From assembly GCA_013368325.1 (NCBI GenBank), contig JAACJK010000114.1:434001-498000 (forward strand): 64,000 bases of DNA, given 5' to 3'. The stretch comes from Ephemerocybe angulata (taxonomy: Eukaryota > Basidiomycota > Agaricomycetes > Agaricales > Psathyrellaceae). The number at the start of each line of letters is the position of its first letter. Position 1 is the stretch's first letter. Shown here one piece after another: positions 22,800 to 35,549 of the stretch. The notes beneath the pieces are model-generated. The model did no database searches. It was not told the origin of the DNA and saw nothing but the letters and a program-made list of their open reading frames with translations. The position numbers and the translations under genes are program-made.

Positions 22800-24780
22800 T
22801 AAATGGCCTCGGAACCAAGGCCTTGCCCTCGACCGTCGCAGCCTTCCTAGACGCATCCTCCTCGTCGGCGGCGCCGCGCAGTCAACCCCAACAGACCGCA
22901 CCCAACCTCGCCACATCGTCTTCTTGAACCCAAGTATCCCCTAAAACCCAGTGGCAATAAATCACCCCGGCGAAGAAGGCTGGGAAGAGCTGGCCGCCAT
23001 GACGCCCGAAAACCTTCTAATTCTGAGACGCGACGAAGTGTGGAACCGACGGTACCCCCAAAGCCGCTCGCTGTGCACCCTACCCTCACGTTCTCCGTCG
23101 CCTTTGGCCTGCTCACTCCTTCAAGTTCGGTCGAGAGTCAGACTGTCCGGATCCTGCACGGTTCTCCCGATTGCACCCTAGCTAGAGATGGCTGGCGTGC
23201 ACCTCCTCTCCGTATTCTTGACGACTACACTCTGGCGACATTCGTGAACGAGTTTAATGTGGCCCCAGCACTCGCCGGGACGCTGGAGAAGAACCAATTC
23301 CAACCCTCCTTCGCCCTCCAGACTAAACCCGATACGTGGACCCTCCTATGCTTCTCCGAAGCCGAGCACAGAACGCTCATCTACCGACACAAATTCCTCC
23401 ACATCATCGCTTCGGGCGGGCGTTCTCCGATCCGTCGCGTTGGAGGCAGGTTTTGGTGTGGGCTACTTGGGGGAGACGGTCCTTCCTTTCTTCTTTTTGC
23501 GTACGCTTCGCTCGTCTGGCCGATTTACCCTTCCTTTTCTTCGTTTGGTGTTCTCTCGGGGCTTGGGGTTTGGGTGGGATGGTCGCGCCATTCGCATCGT
23601 GCTTGATGCGTCCGCTCTGAGGACGTGGCGTCGTTTCAATCCTCAAGCGGCGGCGGACGGACGGACGCACACGTGTGCTCTATTCTCTCCTCTGTCCTAT
23701 GGTACAGGTTTCGGCGTGCTCAGCGCCCTCGGGAGGTGTTCCCCTCTAGTCCACCTTCCAGAGGTGGACGTTCTTCCACATCCATTTTTTACTTTCTCCT
23801 TTCGTTCGGCCGTCCATCCAGCCGTTCTTTCGTTCCTTTTGCGTTTGAACGGTCGACCAGTACTGTGCTACGTGGCGCGCGCAACGCATTCTACATCCCA
23901 CGAGGAGCACAGCGCACCCGTCCGCCGCCGCCGCAAGGGGAAGCAGGACCTTTCTCGGCCCTCCGTAGCCCTCCGTCTCGCCTCGTTCCGTCGCTCTACC
24001 CTATGCCCTCTGCCCATCTTCATCTACCGAGTCCGCTTTCGTACCGGGGTTAGACAGCACGGGTCTTGCTATTTTCAGCCCTGAGTTCCTCGCGAGGTTG
24101 AAGCTTCGACCCGCGATTTTGGAGAAGTTGAGGCTGATTGTGGTCTGCTTCGATGATGTGGTTGCGATGGTGGAGTTGAGCGAGGATGCATGGGATCGGG
24201 CTGGGTTGGTGTGGTATGAGGCGAAGGAGTTGGAGAGGGCACTTCATGTCGTTGTGTGGAACGCGCCTTTGCTGTGGCTTTAGGGTATGTATCCGGTTTT
24301 ACGTTTGGAATGGCTGGATTGCGGTAGGTCGTTCATCTCGCTTATTATGTTTGTTTGCTGAGTATAGTACCCCAGATATTTCTGGTTAGGTGACGACCAT
24401 GAACTGAGATTCGATTGAAACCTTGGAGAACATGCAAGGAGGAAGCGCCGCCGTGCCTCCGAATATGTATCTTGGCTCTTCCCCGCCAGCTCTTAATCGA
24501 CCTCCAGGCTTTTATGCTCTGCTCTCTGCACCCTTCGCTTGCTCCTGTTTCGTTGGCTCTCCAAGCACCGCTGTACTCTAGGCTCGCACTTCAGGGCTCA
24601 GTCACGCTTGGTCGCCCCCTCACCCAGACGTACCATGCACCCACCCCTCTTCGGTTTTTGAGTCTTGTTTCGGTCCTCTCATTCCCCGGACGCTTGGACT
24701 GTTGTCGCTCTGCTACCGATAGGCTGGGTTATCTGGTCATACCAAGTTCAGTCTGGATGGATGGATGGATCTCCTCTCTG
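22800..24780 (+). pseudogene. Decayed copy 3, longest copy of the unidentified ORF family
   Basis: Best-preserved copy. Readable pieces include ALPSTVAAFLDASSSSAAP (about 22820), HPTLTFSVAFGLLTPSSS (about 23070), DDYTLATFVNEFNVAPALA (about 23220), TKPDTWTLLCFSEAEHRTL (about 23330) and a C-terminal block EKLRLIVVCFDDVVAMVELS ending ...WNAPLLWL and a stop at about 24281. The 24470-24700 region matches the 3' part of copy 1. Pieces lie in different frames with stops between, so no intact protein is made. No known domain recognised. Confidence 0.55.
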
Positions 24781-25638
24781 CTTAGGCTTCGCTCTGGGTC
24801 TCACTTTAAGAGTATTCGATCGTCTGTTCGTGTTTTGTTGGTTATTCGTGCATGCTACCTATGGTACCCTAGTGGACTCGTTCTTTTTCGCTATGCGATC
24901 TGGCTTCTCCATCGATTCGGGGGTCTACGTTCGCGCCTGTACGCGTCTCCCTCTCATGAATGCTTCTTGGTGCCGTTCTGTGGTGCCCTGCTGTTCGGTT
25001 TGGCAGGGTACTGGGGGTCGATCCCAATCTTGGGTGTTTAAACCATATTATCGTCCGCCCGCCGTCCGAGAACTTCTTTGCCAAGCCTAGTCGTTTCCGC
25101 TTGGGTGTGGCGTGAATCTCGGCTCGGAGGTGGGACGAGAGGGAGCCCGAGGATACTAATACTACTTAAGAGGATCCTCTTGTGGATTAGCTCGCATTAT
25201 GCGCGGGCTCGTTCCTTTGTTTTAGAAGTCTGGCAGACCAGATCGAATTGCGCTCTGCTTGAACAGAGGTCGTTACAATTCGTTTTCTCAACTTCTGCTC
25301 GCTGATTTAGTCTGCTTGGGGATGTATATCGGCGCTCCCGCTGAATAGACTCGCAATTGGAGCAGATATCCACGTTAGACGTCCAGAGGTACACAGAACT
25401 GGGCCGTACTAATAGAGAACCATTTCGAAAATGGACAAGACATCCTGATAATGCTTCCTCTTTTTGGCGTGGAGGTTGCGCATCTGAGCTCAGGTGACTG
25501 CCAAAGGAACACACCTGATGCGTTTGATTGGTTTCAAAGGATCATGGAGACGTGCTGAGCCCCTGGGACTTCCTGGAGACTACTCCTCGCCATTCCAAAT
25601 GTCCTTTTGCGTTGAGAAATGTATCTGTGCGAGGTTGA
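24781..25638. other. Intergenic upstream of kinase C
   Basis: No supported gene. ORFs at 24665-25090 and 25197-25514 show no motif. The palindromic element begins at 25639. Confidence 0.45.
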
Positions 25639-25654
25639 GCGTCTAATTAGACGC
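25639..25654. promoter_or_regulatory. Palindromic upstream element, kinase C copy
   Basis: The sequence GCGTCTAATTAGACGC is a perfect 16-bp palindrome, followed by CCGCGCAC and preceded by ATCTGTGCGAGG. It lies about 600 bp upstream of the kinase C ATG. Confidence 0.6.
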
Positions 25655-26002
25655 CCGCGCACATGTGTTCTAACGTGATGTTGACCCGCTAGGCTCGTCA
25701 TCGCAGTCCTGGGTGACAGTCAGAACTTTTATTTAGACTGTTCTGGGGATATATATCTAGTCAAATTGACGTAGCTTGTGTTGATTTTAGCTCTAGGGTA
25801 CAATTCGACCTCGTTGCTGTAGTTGCTTTTTCGCCTGTTTACACTTTCATTTTGCTCACCGATACACCCTGTAGGAGGTTATCCGTAGATATCAGAACGT
25901 TTTTACCAGATCCCAATGTTATCCTATTCAAATGTTAATATTTGGGTCGAGACCGCGGGAATGTTGAGGGCTGCCGTCAATGAAATGGCCAGCGTCGGCG
26001 CC

Positions 26003-26011
26003 ATCACGGGA
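26003..26011 (+). promoter_or_regulatory. ATCACGGGA motif upstream of kinase C
   Basis: ATCACGGGACTATG lies 253 bp upstream of the start codon. The same 14-mer is found 276 bp upstream of kinase F. Confidence 0.4.
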
Positions 26012-26255
26012 CTATGCAACATCCCAAATGGGTTGTTGTTGGGCTGTTTGTAGTGCACGGGATCTATGTTGGCCTTTCTGTAGCCACTCAAAGAATCCAC
26101 TTCTTCCTTCCTCCCTTCCACCTCGTCCCCCGCACCCGGGCCATCCATCCTACTTCCCGAACACTTTCCGATCCTATTTCCTTCAAGGAACCACGGGCGA
26201 GCGAAAGTCGACTCTTGAGCCACTCAACCACCCAGCACGCACTTCATTCCCCAAG

Positions 26256-28251
26256 ATGCGCCCTGCCGGCTCCAGCAACCCCGATCTATCTGGCATAATC
26301 GACGAGTTGAAACACCGAATCCAAGAATCCAACTCCACCTTCGGATGGGAGAACTCGCTCTACCCCCTTCACTCCAAAGTCCGCGCCCGAGTTCGCGCCG
26401 CTATCTCTGGAGAGCTCTCCAACTTGCCTGTGGATCCCACCAGCACGGACGAGTTTCGCGACCAGCTCGTATCCATCCTCCAGACCATAGTCCGGGTATC
26501 TGGGCGGCAGGGGAAGGAGCACAGGCGGCAGGTCGTGGATACGCACGAGTTGTGCTTTGAGCACCATGGCGTCACCGACAAGTTCTATGCTGCCCCCGAT
26601 GTGGTCATCAAAGCGAAGGACGGCTCGTTTGAGCTGCCTAACAAGAGTTGGAATCCCGAGGTGGATCAGACTGTTGGGTACAGCAATGCCGCGACTGTCA
26701 TCGCAATCAAGACTTGGCGGTCGACCAGCACCCGACGGTACTCCCCCGTTCTCTTGAACGAAATCTACGAAATGGGCCTTCATGCAAGGTGCGTGCAGTC
26801 ACTGCCAGTGATCGACGTGAACTTCGCTTATGCATGCCATATATATCCAGGGAGATATTCCTAGCCCAGCCAAACCGCCTCTTCGTGCGCGTGCTCGTTC
26901 TCACCCCGTTTGAGGTTCGAATCATCCAGTACGACCGCGCAGGCGCACTGTACAGCCGTTTCTTCGACTACCGCCGCGACCCCGACATCCTCATTCGCCT
27001 CGTCGTGGGCCTCGCATCAGCGCGCGAACAGGACATCGGACTCGATACGAGTATCCTATGGGGCACCCGCAATGGCAGAAAGATACCCGGCATAATCATG
27101 ACCAAGGACGCTTATACCGGGGAGTGGAGACTCTACAGGATGCACTCGGTCGCGCCGTTTATGAACTATTCGGGCATTTGCGATCGCGGCACCCGGATGT
27201 GGCACGTTTCGGACTGGGAAGGGAGGGCTCTGGTGCTCAAGGATGCCTGGAGCACAGTTCATATGGGCCCGCCGGAGTATGTGTATCTGAAGCAGGCCAG
27301 AGGCGTTAAGGGTGTTCAGCAGCTTGTGGACTACGAGGACCGTACTGGACTATCTAATGGAGAGATCCGTTTTAACAGACCTCGCCCCACCGCCGATTAC
27401 CTGGGAGCGTTCACGAACAAGAGCTTTCAGCGCGTTGTGACGCTGCTGTATGGAGCCCCCATCAGGTGTTTCACGGACGAGACGATGCTCCTTGAGGCGA
27501 TGCATGATGCCGTTTGGGGTGAGTACTTCCTCTATACTATGACTGAGGTTTCGGGCTGACAATACCGATTACTAGCGCATTGGGAATTGCTCAAGAAGGG
27601 CGTTCTCCACTGCGATATTTCAACGGGAAATATACTGTTCGGCCAGCCTGGCACGACCCCAGGCCTTGGATTGCGCGGTATTTTGATTGACCTTGACTAT
27701 GCGGTGGAGTATGACCACACCGCCGGGCCTTTCATGAGCAGACGCGCTGTGGTGAGTGACCGTTCTGCCTTTGGTGTCGGCAGGTATCTAACCCGTGTGC
27801 GCCACAGGGAACGGCATTCTATCAGTCCATTATTCTTCTCAGGGGTGTTTTTGCACGCTACAAGCCAGCACACGACTACATCGACGACCTCGAGTCGTTC
27901 TACTACGTCCTGGTAGACCTCATTTTTGGCCGCTTCAGGAAGACGGACATCGGCGACTGCATGAACCAGTGGGGGAGCGACGATCCGGCATGGTCAGCAT
28001 CTGCGAAGGAGTGGTTTCTCCGGAGGCCTCTCAAGGAGGCGGATATTCCCAACTTCTGGAGCGGGGAGTGCAAAAAGATGATGGTGGCCCTGCACAAGTT
28101 TGTCGGAGACCTCGTAATGGCGAAGAAGGCTATTGTCGGAAATATGGAGGCGCAGTGGAGTCTTAATGCTATGGCAGCGCTCCATGAGAAAAGGCTCGAG
28201 CACTACTGCAAATTCTCGAGGAAGATTTTCGAAGTGATTCGCACTTATTGA
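26256..28251 (+). CDS. FunK1-type fungal-specific protein kinase C
   Basis: Exons: 26256-26788, 26851-27518, 27576-27751 and 27808-28251; total 1821 nt, 606 aa. Exon 1 begins MRPAGSSNPDLSGIIDELK. Exon 2 has AQPNRLFVRVLVLTPFEVRI, IQYDRAGALYSRFFDY, LVLKDAWSTVHMGPPEY and GVQQLVDYEDRTG. Exon 3 has HCDISTGNILFGQ and ILIDLDYAVEYDH. Exon 4 has AHDYIDDLESFYYVLVDLIF and FWSGECKKMM. All catalytic motifs are present and all splice phases match the family. The nearest relative is kinase F at 37853 (same exon 1 ending EMGxHAR, similar upstream region). A longer in-frame ORF begins at 25980, but homologs start at 26256. Confidence 0.9.
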
Positions 28252-30304
28252 GTTCGCTTAACTTCACCTCGTCCATGTTACTTTACCTTTCCTTCCTTCT
28301 GGTGTCTATTCTCTTTTCAATCGCCTCTTTATACATACCAGTTTCTTCTTACAGAGCTCGATATACTTCAACAGATCTCTCGCAGTAAGAATTTGTTAAA
28401 TATCTCATGGTACCTCACAGGATTTCCGTTTCTCCTTTTCATTTGAAGTCTCAAATGTGCAGTTGTATCGCGTGTGGAGTTATATTGCGTTTGACACCAC
28501 CATACTTCCTTTCCTCATTGTCGAAACCCTTAAACACTCTTTGTACGAAAGATCCAACAGGCGCCGGGGTACGCCTATACAGAAAATTTGTACACGCTAG
28601 CAAAAGGCATATCGTAGGTGGACCTTGGAGAAACTTCTATTCTGATACGTGAATTCTAAATTCATCAAGGTATGGTATAGGAGAAACCGAGAATTTTACG
28701 TGCTCTTGGTCAACGCACTCTTTGCAGAGCAGCGCCTACAAGCCCGAGGCCCACGTCAAGGGAGCACGAGGAAGGAGTGCCGCAGGCGCACTCCCACCCA
28801 CCTCGAGAAAAGTGGTGTAAAGTGACAGCAAAGGGTGGAGAAAGAAGGGGGTAAAAAGCCGACCAGCGGCATGATCCACGAAAAGAGAGAGCGAAAGAGG
28901 ATGGCTACGCTATCGAATCTACAAAAGCGACCGAAAGACTGGCTACCTACGAAGATGCGATGCAAGCCTGTCTATCTAAGGATCAAATGCCGTGGTTCTT
29001 CACATCCCGAGGTGAGCCAGCCTCGGCCGGAGCTGCTCGCCAGCGAGAACTGGATGGAATGGGCATTCGACGCTGCGAGTCTGCGGGCACGAGTCGAAAC
29101 ACAAAGGTAAGGGGCCATAGAAACCTACGCCGCCAGCAAGGAGGTTTCACGTCTCCTCGCCATGCTGGTACCAATCCCGGACCGTACTCCGTCTGGAACT
29201 CGGGTTCAGTATGCGCGAGATGCGAGAGGGATGGGCGACGTACTGGGTAACAGAAACTACCCTACTGATGATCACTGCTAAGTGCTTGAGTAAGCGAGAC
29301 TAGCTCAAACTTGAACCCACTAAAGATGAGAACGATATCAGCAGTCACGAACGAGGGGAGGGGGAGCAGGAGAACTAGAAGGACGTACTGGATGAACACA
29401 GAGCCGGGCGGGGACCTACGGCCGGGATACATGACAAAGAACTACCACTGACGGACACCACGCGGAATGATGTGCATGGGAGCAGACTACCCCAGAGGAG
29501 GTAGCCACTCTAGGAACCCGAAGAGAGAAATATGGGTGAAGTCTACCTACGAAGAAGAAGAGACGAGTGGAGTGGAGAAGATGCCCTGAGAGACTAGGCG
29601 AGGGTGACGGGTTCTTATAGACACTGGGAAAGGGGTTGGTCCGCCTCAGACAGTTGGTAACTATCCTGCTCGGCAGATAGGAGGGAGATGGCCATGGACG
29701 GCTGACGAGACGACTTGGTACCAAAATAGATTGGAGACCTTTTTCCGCCCTTGATAAAATGAGATGAGGAGAAATGCTTCAGGTTTGATGTGGAACCAGA
29801 AACCTGGTGGGGACGACGTCTGCCCGGTGCTGTTTGCAATGGGAAAGGGGTGGCTGGCAAAACGACGTATCACCTCTTTACTCGTAGATAGCCCAACATA
29901 TGGTGCTCAGATAGCTAAAGCGGTTATAGCGCTTAGGCATGCGACGAGCTGGTGAGCGTGTAAGACAAAGGGGGTGGGGCGTCATTCTGGTGCCAGCAGG
30001 GCTGTCCACCAAATCTATGACGCCATCTAAATCTAATCTTATCGCAACGACAGTACGATTATTGTGCTGTCGTTGCGATACGCCCACTCAATCGTGGCAC
30101 GCCAACTTTCTACAGATTTCATTCAAGCATAAAGCTTCATCTGCATAATATTGCTCATCGAATATGGAGGAATTGATACAAGTAGTAAGGACAAACAAGA
30201 TGGGAAGTGATTCGACTCAATTAGAACAATCCACGGACCACGGGTAAGTGAAAGAGAGGGTGGAGTAAAGAAATTGAACCCAAGCGTCGAATACGAGAGA
30301 TATA
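28252..30304. other. Intergenic of about 2 kb with no recognised gene
   Basis: Lies between convergent kinases C and D. It has purine-rich stretches (28800-29600) and many small ORFs without motifs. No terminal repeats or transposon protein could be found by eye, though a solo LTR or other decayed element cannot be excluded. Confidence 0.4.
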
Positions 30305-32326
30305 TCAAACATTGTGGCGAGTAGTACGAGCCAGAGGCGCCCGATGAGCGGGGAGGGCGGCTTCAAACATGTCAAGAACCTCCTGATAATGTGCCCTCTT
30401 CTGAGAATGGAGCACCTGCATGGCGCTAAAGTCCCACGCCCTATCCATCTCCCCAACAATCTCTTCTTTCTCGATCACGATATCATCAATAAAGTGGTGG
30501 AAAGCGACAACCAAACCCTTGCATTTTTTGCTCCAGCCCTCAGGGATAAGCGAAGGCTCAAGGTCACCGGCGAGGAAGGCTCGCTTGGCATCGGCAGACT
30601 CCTTCTGGTCTCCATGCCCGATGGTGTCGATGAGGTGATGGGCCCAAGTGAGATCGTGGTTAACTTGGTCATAGATGAGGTGGATGAGGACCCAGAAGAA
30701 AGACTCGAGGTCGTCGAGGTAGTCATGCGCGGGTTTGCAGGGACGTCCCCGGCCCTTGAGCTGGAGGTTCGAATGGCTGTGTCGCGTACCCTGTATTTAA
30801 TGCCAAAACCTGAATATGTGGTTGCAGCGATATATCGAGGTAGAAAATGCTTACCGTTGTGCGGCCGTCGATGGGATATTTGTCATATTGAGCCTTGATG
30901 GCGAGGTCAAGATCAATGAGGATGCCGGCCAAGCCATCCGGTGCGTTGGGTCCACCAAACAAAATATTTCCAAGGGAGATATCGCAATGAAGGATGCCAC
31001 TGTCTAGCAAGCGCTCGTGGGCTAAATATCCAGGTTAGCGAACGTACATAGCCCAAGGCCAAGCTAAACTCACCTTTGATGGCATCGTACAGCGCTCCCA
31101 ACACCTCTGCCTCGGTCTTGTTGCGAGTTGTGATCCCAACGCCGTAACGCACAGTCACAAGCCTCTGGAAGCACTTGTTGACAAATGGAAGGTAATCAGG
31201 GTCGCACCTGGGGCGGAAGTATCGGATCTCCCCATACGGACGACCAAGGCGGTCTTCATAATCCACGATCTGCTGCACCCCCTTTACCCCCTTCGCCTTG
31301 AGTAGGATAATGTACTCGGGCGTTAGGTTCGGGTCGATCCAGGCATCCTTGACATACAGCCTCGTCCCATCAGCGTCCTCGACATCCCACATCCTTGTTC
31401 CGCGTCCAAAGAGCTCCTCCCGTCGGAGGAAAGGGTCGACGCTTCGCATCTTGTAGTTGGTGAACTCGTTCGTCTTGGGATCCAACACACGGATGGTACC
31501 GAGAGCCTTCATGTCGCCTATAACTTGGAATTGCACGCTGGTATCGAGTCCGAGCTCGGCCTCATCCATGGATGACATCCCAACGACGAGGCGGATGAAG
31601 GTGTCGGGGTCATCGTGATAATTGAAGAGTGGGCTGTACAACGCTCCCGCACGGTCGAACTGGATGAGCCGGATGCGCTCCTCTGTCACCACCAGAGCAT
31701 AAACGAAAAGCCTGTTAGGCTGTTGATAGAATATCTCCCTGTAGCCTGGTCAGCACATACTCGTTCATAGTCCATCACAATTAGACGTACTTAGCGGAGA
31801 TCCACATCCTCTGAACCTCCTTTGTCGCAGTCCTCTCGACGTCGTTGGTGCTGCTGTCGAGCCTTAGCTCAATTGCGGTAGTGATATTGGTATATCCAAC
31901 GTGCGCATCCACGTTCGGTACCCTATAAGCGCGAGGCAGCTCGAACGAGCTACCAGTAGCCTTGATCACGATGTCCGGCGAGACTTGGCTCTCGACGACG
32001 CATTTGTGAAGCTGCTTTCCCTTGGTGCTCACAGCTTGGCGAGTGCCGTTCCTGCTCTTGGAGTTGCCAGACGCGCCGATGATGCTGTTGAGGAGCTTGA
32101 CGAGCGGGGCGTAGAGTTCGGACTTCGTGTTCGCGTCTTCGGGAACGTCGTCAAAGCGGCCACAGTCCATGTCGAGCTGCGCCTTGATGTTGTTGACCAG
32201 CTTCGAGCTGACGCTCTTCTTGTACAAGGTCTTCGCCCAGGTGTCATCGGCCTTGACGATGCGGTCCTTCAACTCGAATTGGATGTCTTCAAAGGTCGCC
32301 AAAACGATAGGTTTCCCATTGTTCAT
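30305..32326 (-). CDS. FunK1-type fungal-specific protein kinase D
   Basis: Exons: 31791-32326, 31074-31738, 30855-31021 and 30305-30790; total 1854 nt, 617 aa. Exon 1 (MNNGKPIVLATFEDIQFELK) ends as in the other copies in ...AK. Exon 2 has QQPNRLFVYALVVTEERIRL, IQFDRAGALYSPLFNYH, LYVKDAWIDPNLTPEYI and GVQQIVDYEDRLG. Exon 3 has HCDISLGNILFGG and ILIDLDLAIKAQYD. Exon 4 has HDYLDDLESFFWVLIHLIY. The catalytic motifs are intact. It resembles kinase A most (both have DISLGNILFGGPxAP). It starts back-to-back with kinase E, with 779 bp between the two ATGs. Confidence 0.9.
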
Positions 32327-32526
32327 GGTTGCTAGAGCTGCGAAACGCCGAGGTACGACGTTTGAAGGGCAAATGTACAAGGGACGTCGGGACTGGGGGC
32401 AGGGAGGTGGTGGTACGAGAGAAACCGTGTTGAGTGGCACAGAGGTTCAAACCACAAACACTTGACAAAGCCCAGCCAAACAGACCAAACAACGCGTTTG
32501 GTTCGCTATAATGGGATTGTCGGTAA

Positions 32527-32535
32527 TCCCGTGAC
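32527..32535 (-). promoter_or_regulatory. GTCACGGGA motif upstream of kinase D
   Basis: Minus-strand GTCACGGGATTACC lies about 200 bp upstream of kinase D. It is a one-base variant of the ATCACGGGA word found upstream of kinases A, C and F. Confidence 0.3.
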
Positions 32536-32656
32536 GGCGAGACAACGAATGCCACTGACAGTGATTACCACCGACGCAATGCTGCACGCCTCGGAATTTT
32601 TTACCCTTTTAAACTTCAAGGTTATCTGCGACTTCGATGAATATGCTCGATTACAA

Positions 32657-32672
32657 GCGCTTAAATAGACGC
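32657..32672. promoter_or_regulatory. Palindromic upstream element in the divergent D/E promoter
   Basis: The sequence GCGCTTAAATAGACGC is followed by CCATGCGCACG. It lies about 330 bp upstream of kinase D (-) and about 435 bp upstream of kinase E (+), so a single copy serves both genes if it is functional. The flanks are near-identical to the kinase B copy. Confidence 0.6.
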
Positions 32673-33105
32673 CCATGCGCACGCTCAGCCTTGCTCGAAC
32701 AATGCGGCAGAGTAAGGTCTCGAACGCTACCAGAGGCGTTTATATTTGACCAGAATAAGTATAGTTGTGTGACCCATGTATATTGAACCAACTAGATTCG
32801 ACCCGAAGACCTACAATGAGTGGCGAATCCGCTCGGTGCCTGTGTGGTTCCCGATTCGGGTTCCACGTTCGTTGATCAATCACCAGCTTCGTACGTTGTG
32901 TGGCACAAACCTTCTTTCTTCCACTCCACCATCTCTTAGATCGTTTTATCCAGCCTGAGCGTCTATCCTTCCGCACAAGGACTTTCCAATCGCATTCTTG
33001 TTACCTTCGTAACGGCCTTCTCTTTGCTTTATCAACGCACAGTAGGTATTAACCTGTACTCTTGAGCCGCACAACTCACCCAACGCGTCTCCCAGTCTCA
33101 CAAAG

Positions 33106-35110
33106 ATGCACCACTCCGGCCCCAACCCGCCTGAGCTTCGCAGCATAATCGAAGAACTCGAATACCGCATCCATCCAGCCCCACTAGCCTGGGCAAACTC
33201 CCTCCACCGCATTTCCTTCAAGGTCCTCTCCCGAGTCCACAGCGCCATATCTCCCCAACTTGCCACTCTACCCCACTTCCCCACTACGACAAAGGAGTTC
33301 CACGAACCCCTCATCAACATCCTTAAGACGATAGTCAAAGTCTCCGGCCGGATGGGCAGGGGCGGTCGCGCGCGAGAAGTTGTGGATACGAATGGGATGT
33401 GCTTTGAGCATCCGAGTCGCGGGGTGCCAGATGGCTTTTATTTGGCCCCTGACGCGGTTGTCAAGGCGAGGGGCAATTCGTTTGAGTTGCCGTCTGTGAG
33501 CGCGTGCTCTGCGGTGGATAAGACGGTTGGGTATACCAATGTCACGACGGTCATGGTCTTCAAACTTGATTCGAAGACTAGTGATGTCGAGGACGACATC
33601 ATCGACGATGAAGTCTACAGGATGGGCCTCTTTGCGAAGTGAACTCATATCACCTTTCGGTGTTCGAGAGCCACCTACTGATGCTGGGTACAGGGCGATA
33701 TTTCTATGCCAGCCAAACCGCTTATTCGTACGCGTGCTGGTCATCACCGAGAAGCGCGTCCGCCTCATTCAATACGACCGCGCAGGCGCACTCTACACCC
33801 CTCTCATTAACTATCACGATAACCCCCGCATGCTCATCCGCTTCGTCGTTGGCCTCGCGTCGCGTTACGAGGACCAACTTGGACTGGACACTAGCGTCCA
33901 GTGGGGGACCCAAGGAGGGCGTAAGACGCCTGGGATCATCACTATCACAGACCCCTTTACTGGGCTGCCTAGGGTGTACACTATGCTGACCGTGAGGCCA
34001 TTCATTAATCGCGCGGATTTGTGCGGCCGGGGTACGAGGATGTGGGATGTCACGGATAAAAATGGGGGGGATCTTGTGCTCAAGGACGCGTGGAGTACTG
34101 GAGCTCATGGAAAGCCCGAGTATGTCTACTTGGCGAAGGCGGAGGGTATCGAGGGCGTTCAGCAGCTTGTGGATTATGAAGATAGGACTGGGAGGCCGAA
34201 TGGGGAGATTAGATCGTTCAGGCCGGCGAGCGTTGGGAGGCCGTTCACGAACAAGAGCTTTCAGCGAATCGTGACGCCTTTGTAGGGGTCCCCGATTGAG
34301 CGGTTTAACGACGAGGCGGAGTTGCTTGAGGCTGTGCATGATGCCATTGCTGGTGCGTATCTACCATCTATTCTGCCTAGATATTTGGACTCACGATACG
34401 TACTAGCGCATTGGAAGCTACTCGAGAGAGGCGTTTTGCATTGCGATATCTCTACGGGAAACATCCTCTTTGGAGAGGGGAAGAATCCTCTCCCAGGCGT
34501 TCGTGGCATTCTCATTGACCTCGATTACGCCACCGAGGTGGATTACACCAGGCCTTCCATCAACCTCCGTTCTGTCGTAAGTATTATACGTTCACTTCTC
34601 ATCTATGTGACGATCCGCCACACCACCTTCATTTGATAGGGCACAAGGTTCTACCAATCGATAATCCTCCTCAAGGGACTCGCGGGACAATACAAGCCCG
34701 CGCACGATCACCTCGATGATCTAGAGTCGTTCTACTACGTCCTCCTCGATTTGACCTTCGGACGCTCTGATCCCGGGAAGTCCTGGGTCATCGATTGGAT
34801 GGAGAATGAGTGGGATAACGATGACGAGCAATTGTCTGCGTCCGCCAAGGACTACTTTCTCAGGAGGCCCTTAAAAGTGGGAGACGTCCCTTCCTTCTGG
34901 AGTGAGGAGTGCAAGGAGATGCTGGTGTGCATGCACAACTTTATTGGGGACCTTGTTAGGGAGAAGATCGCAATTGTGGGGGATATGACGCAGCCGTGGT
35001 GCCCGGAGAACATGGCACAGCTGTATGCCGAGAAGGATGGGCACTATAGAGGTATCTTGGCGATGATCGAGAAAGCGATTTCTTTCAAATCTCCTGTGGA
35101 TATCTGGTAG
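33106..35110 (+). pseudogene. FunK1-type kinase E with premature stop
   Basis: Exons by homology: 33106-33638, 33694-34352, 34407-34576 and 34640-35110 (1833 nt, 611 codons). The exon lengths match kinase B exactly for exons 2-4. Codon 375 (34283-34285) is TAG where kinase B has TAT (Tyr, in TPLYGAPI). The two genes align without gaps around it, so this is a simple nonsense change. Downstream, the catalytic loop HCDISTGNILFGE, ILIDLDYATEVDY, DHLDDLESFYYVLLDLTF and all splice sites are intact. The truncated product would end before the catalytic loop and lack kinase activity. Either a young pseudogene, an allele, a readthrough case or a base-call error. Confidence 0.85.
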
Positions 35111-35549
35111 TAGAACATCGGTGCTTTGGACGGAGCGACATGTTTGCGGTTTACACTATTACTCTATTTAAACGTTTCTCGAGACCTTTTCTGCGTTCTA
35201 TAAGCAACTTCTGACACAAAAAGTATGTATTACCGTTATATAAAATACCCACTCAAAGATACTCCGACTCTCCTCAATCGCACAGTCGCCCAATTCCCCG
35301 TGGTGCATTCGCCCAATTCAACTCGGATGAAAGTTTATAAGTCGTGCCACAGGGTGAATGGACTTCAAGTCGCTTTATATCGTTTCAGTTCGTCTATACT
35401 AACATACACCGTGTACTGTAGTTCTTATATTAGGCTGGAATATGTTGTCTTCCACATCGCCTTCGATTAGCGCTCAAGTGGTGGTATCACAGATAAGATT
35501 AGATGCCGCCCGTGGGAACCGCCGTGGGAAGTTATCAGCCCTGCTGTGT
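35111..35549. other. Intergenic 3' of kinase E
   Basis: AT-rich, with no open frame of note. No motif seen. Confidence 0.45.

Noticed and set aside
23257..24084. 275-codon plus-strand ORF
   Set aside because: It is a phase artefact running through a decayed multicopy ORF; the conserved family pieces lie in other frames, and composition is uneven.
24415..25041. 208-codon plus-strand ORF
   Set aside because: Low-complexity Ser/Leu/Arg frame without homologous features; overlaps repeat-derived sequence.
28690..29960. Possible solo LTR between kinases C and D
   Set aside because: No convincing TG...CA ends with a target duplication could be identified by eye.
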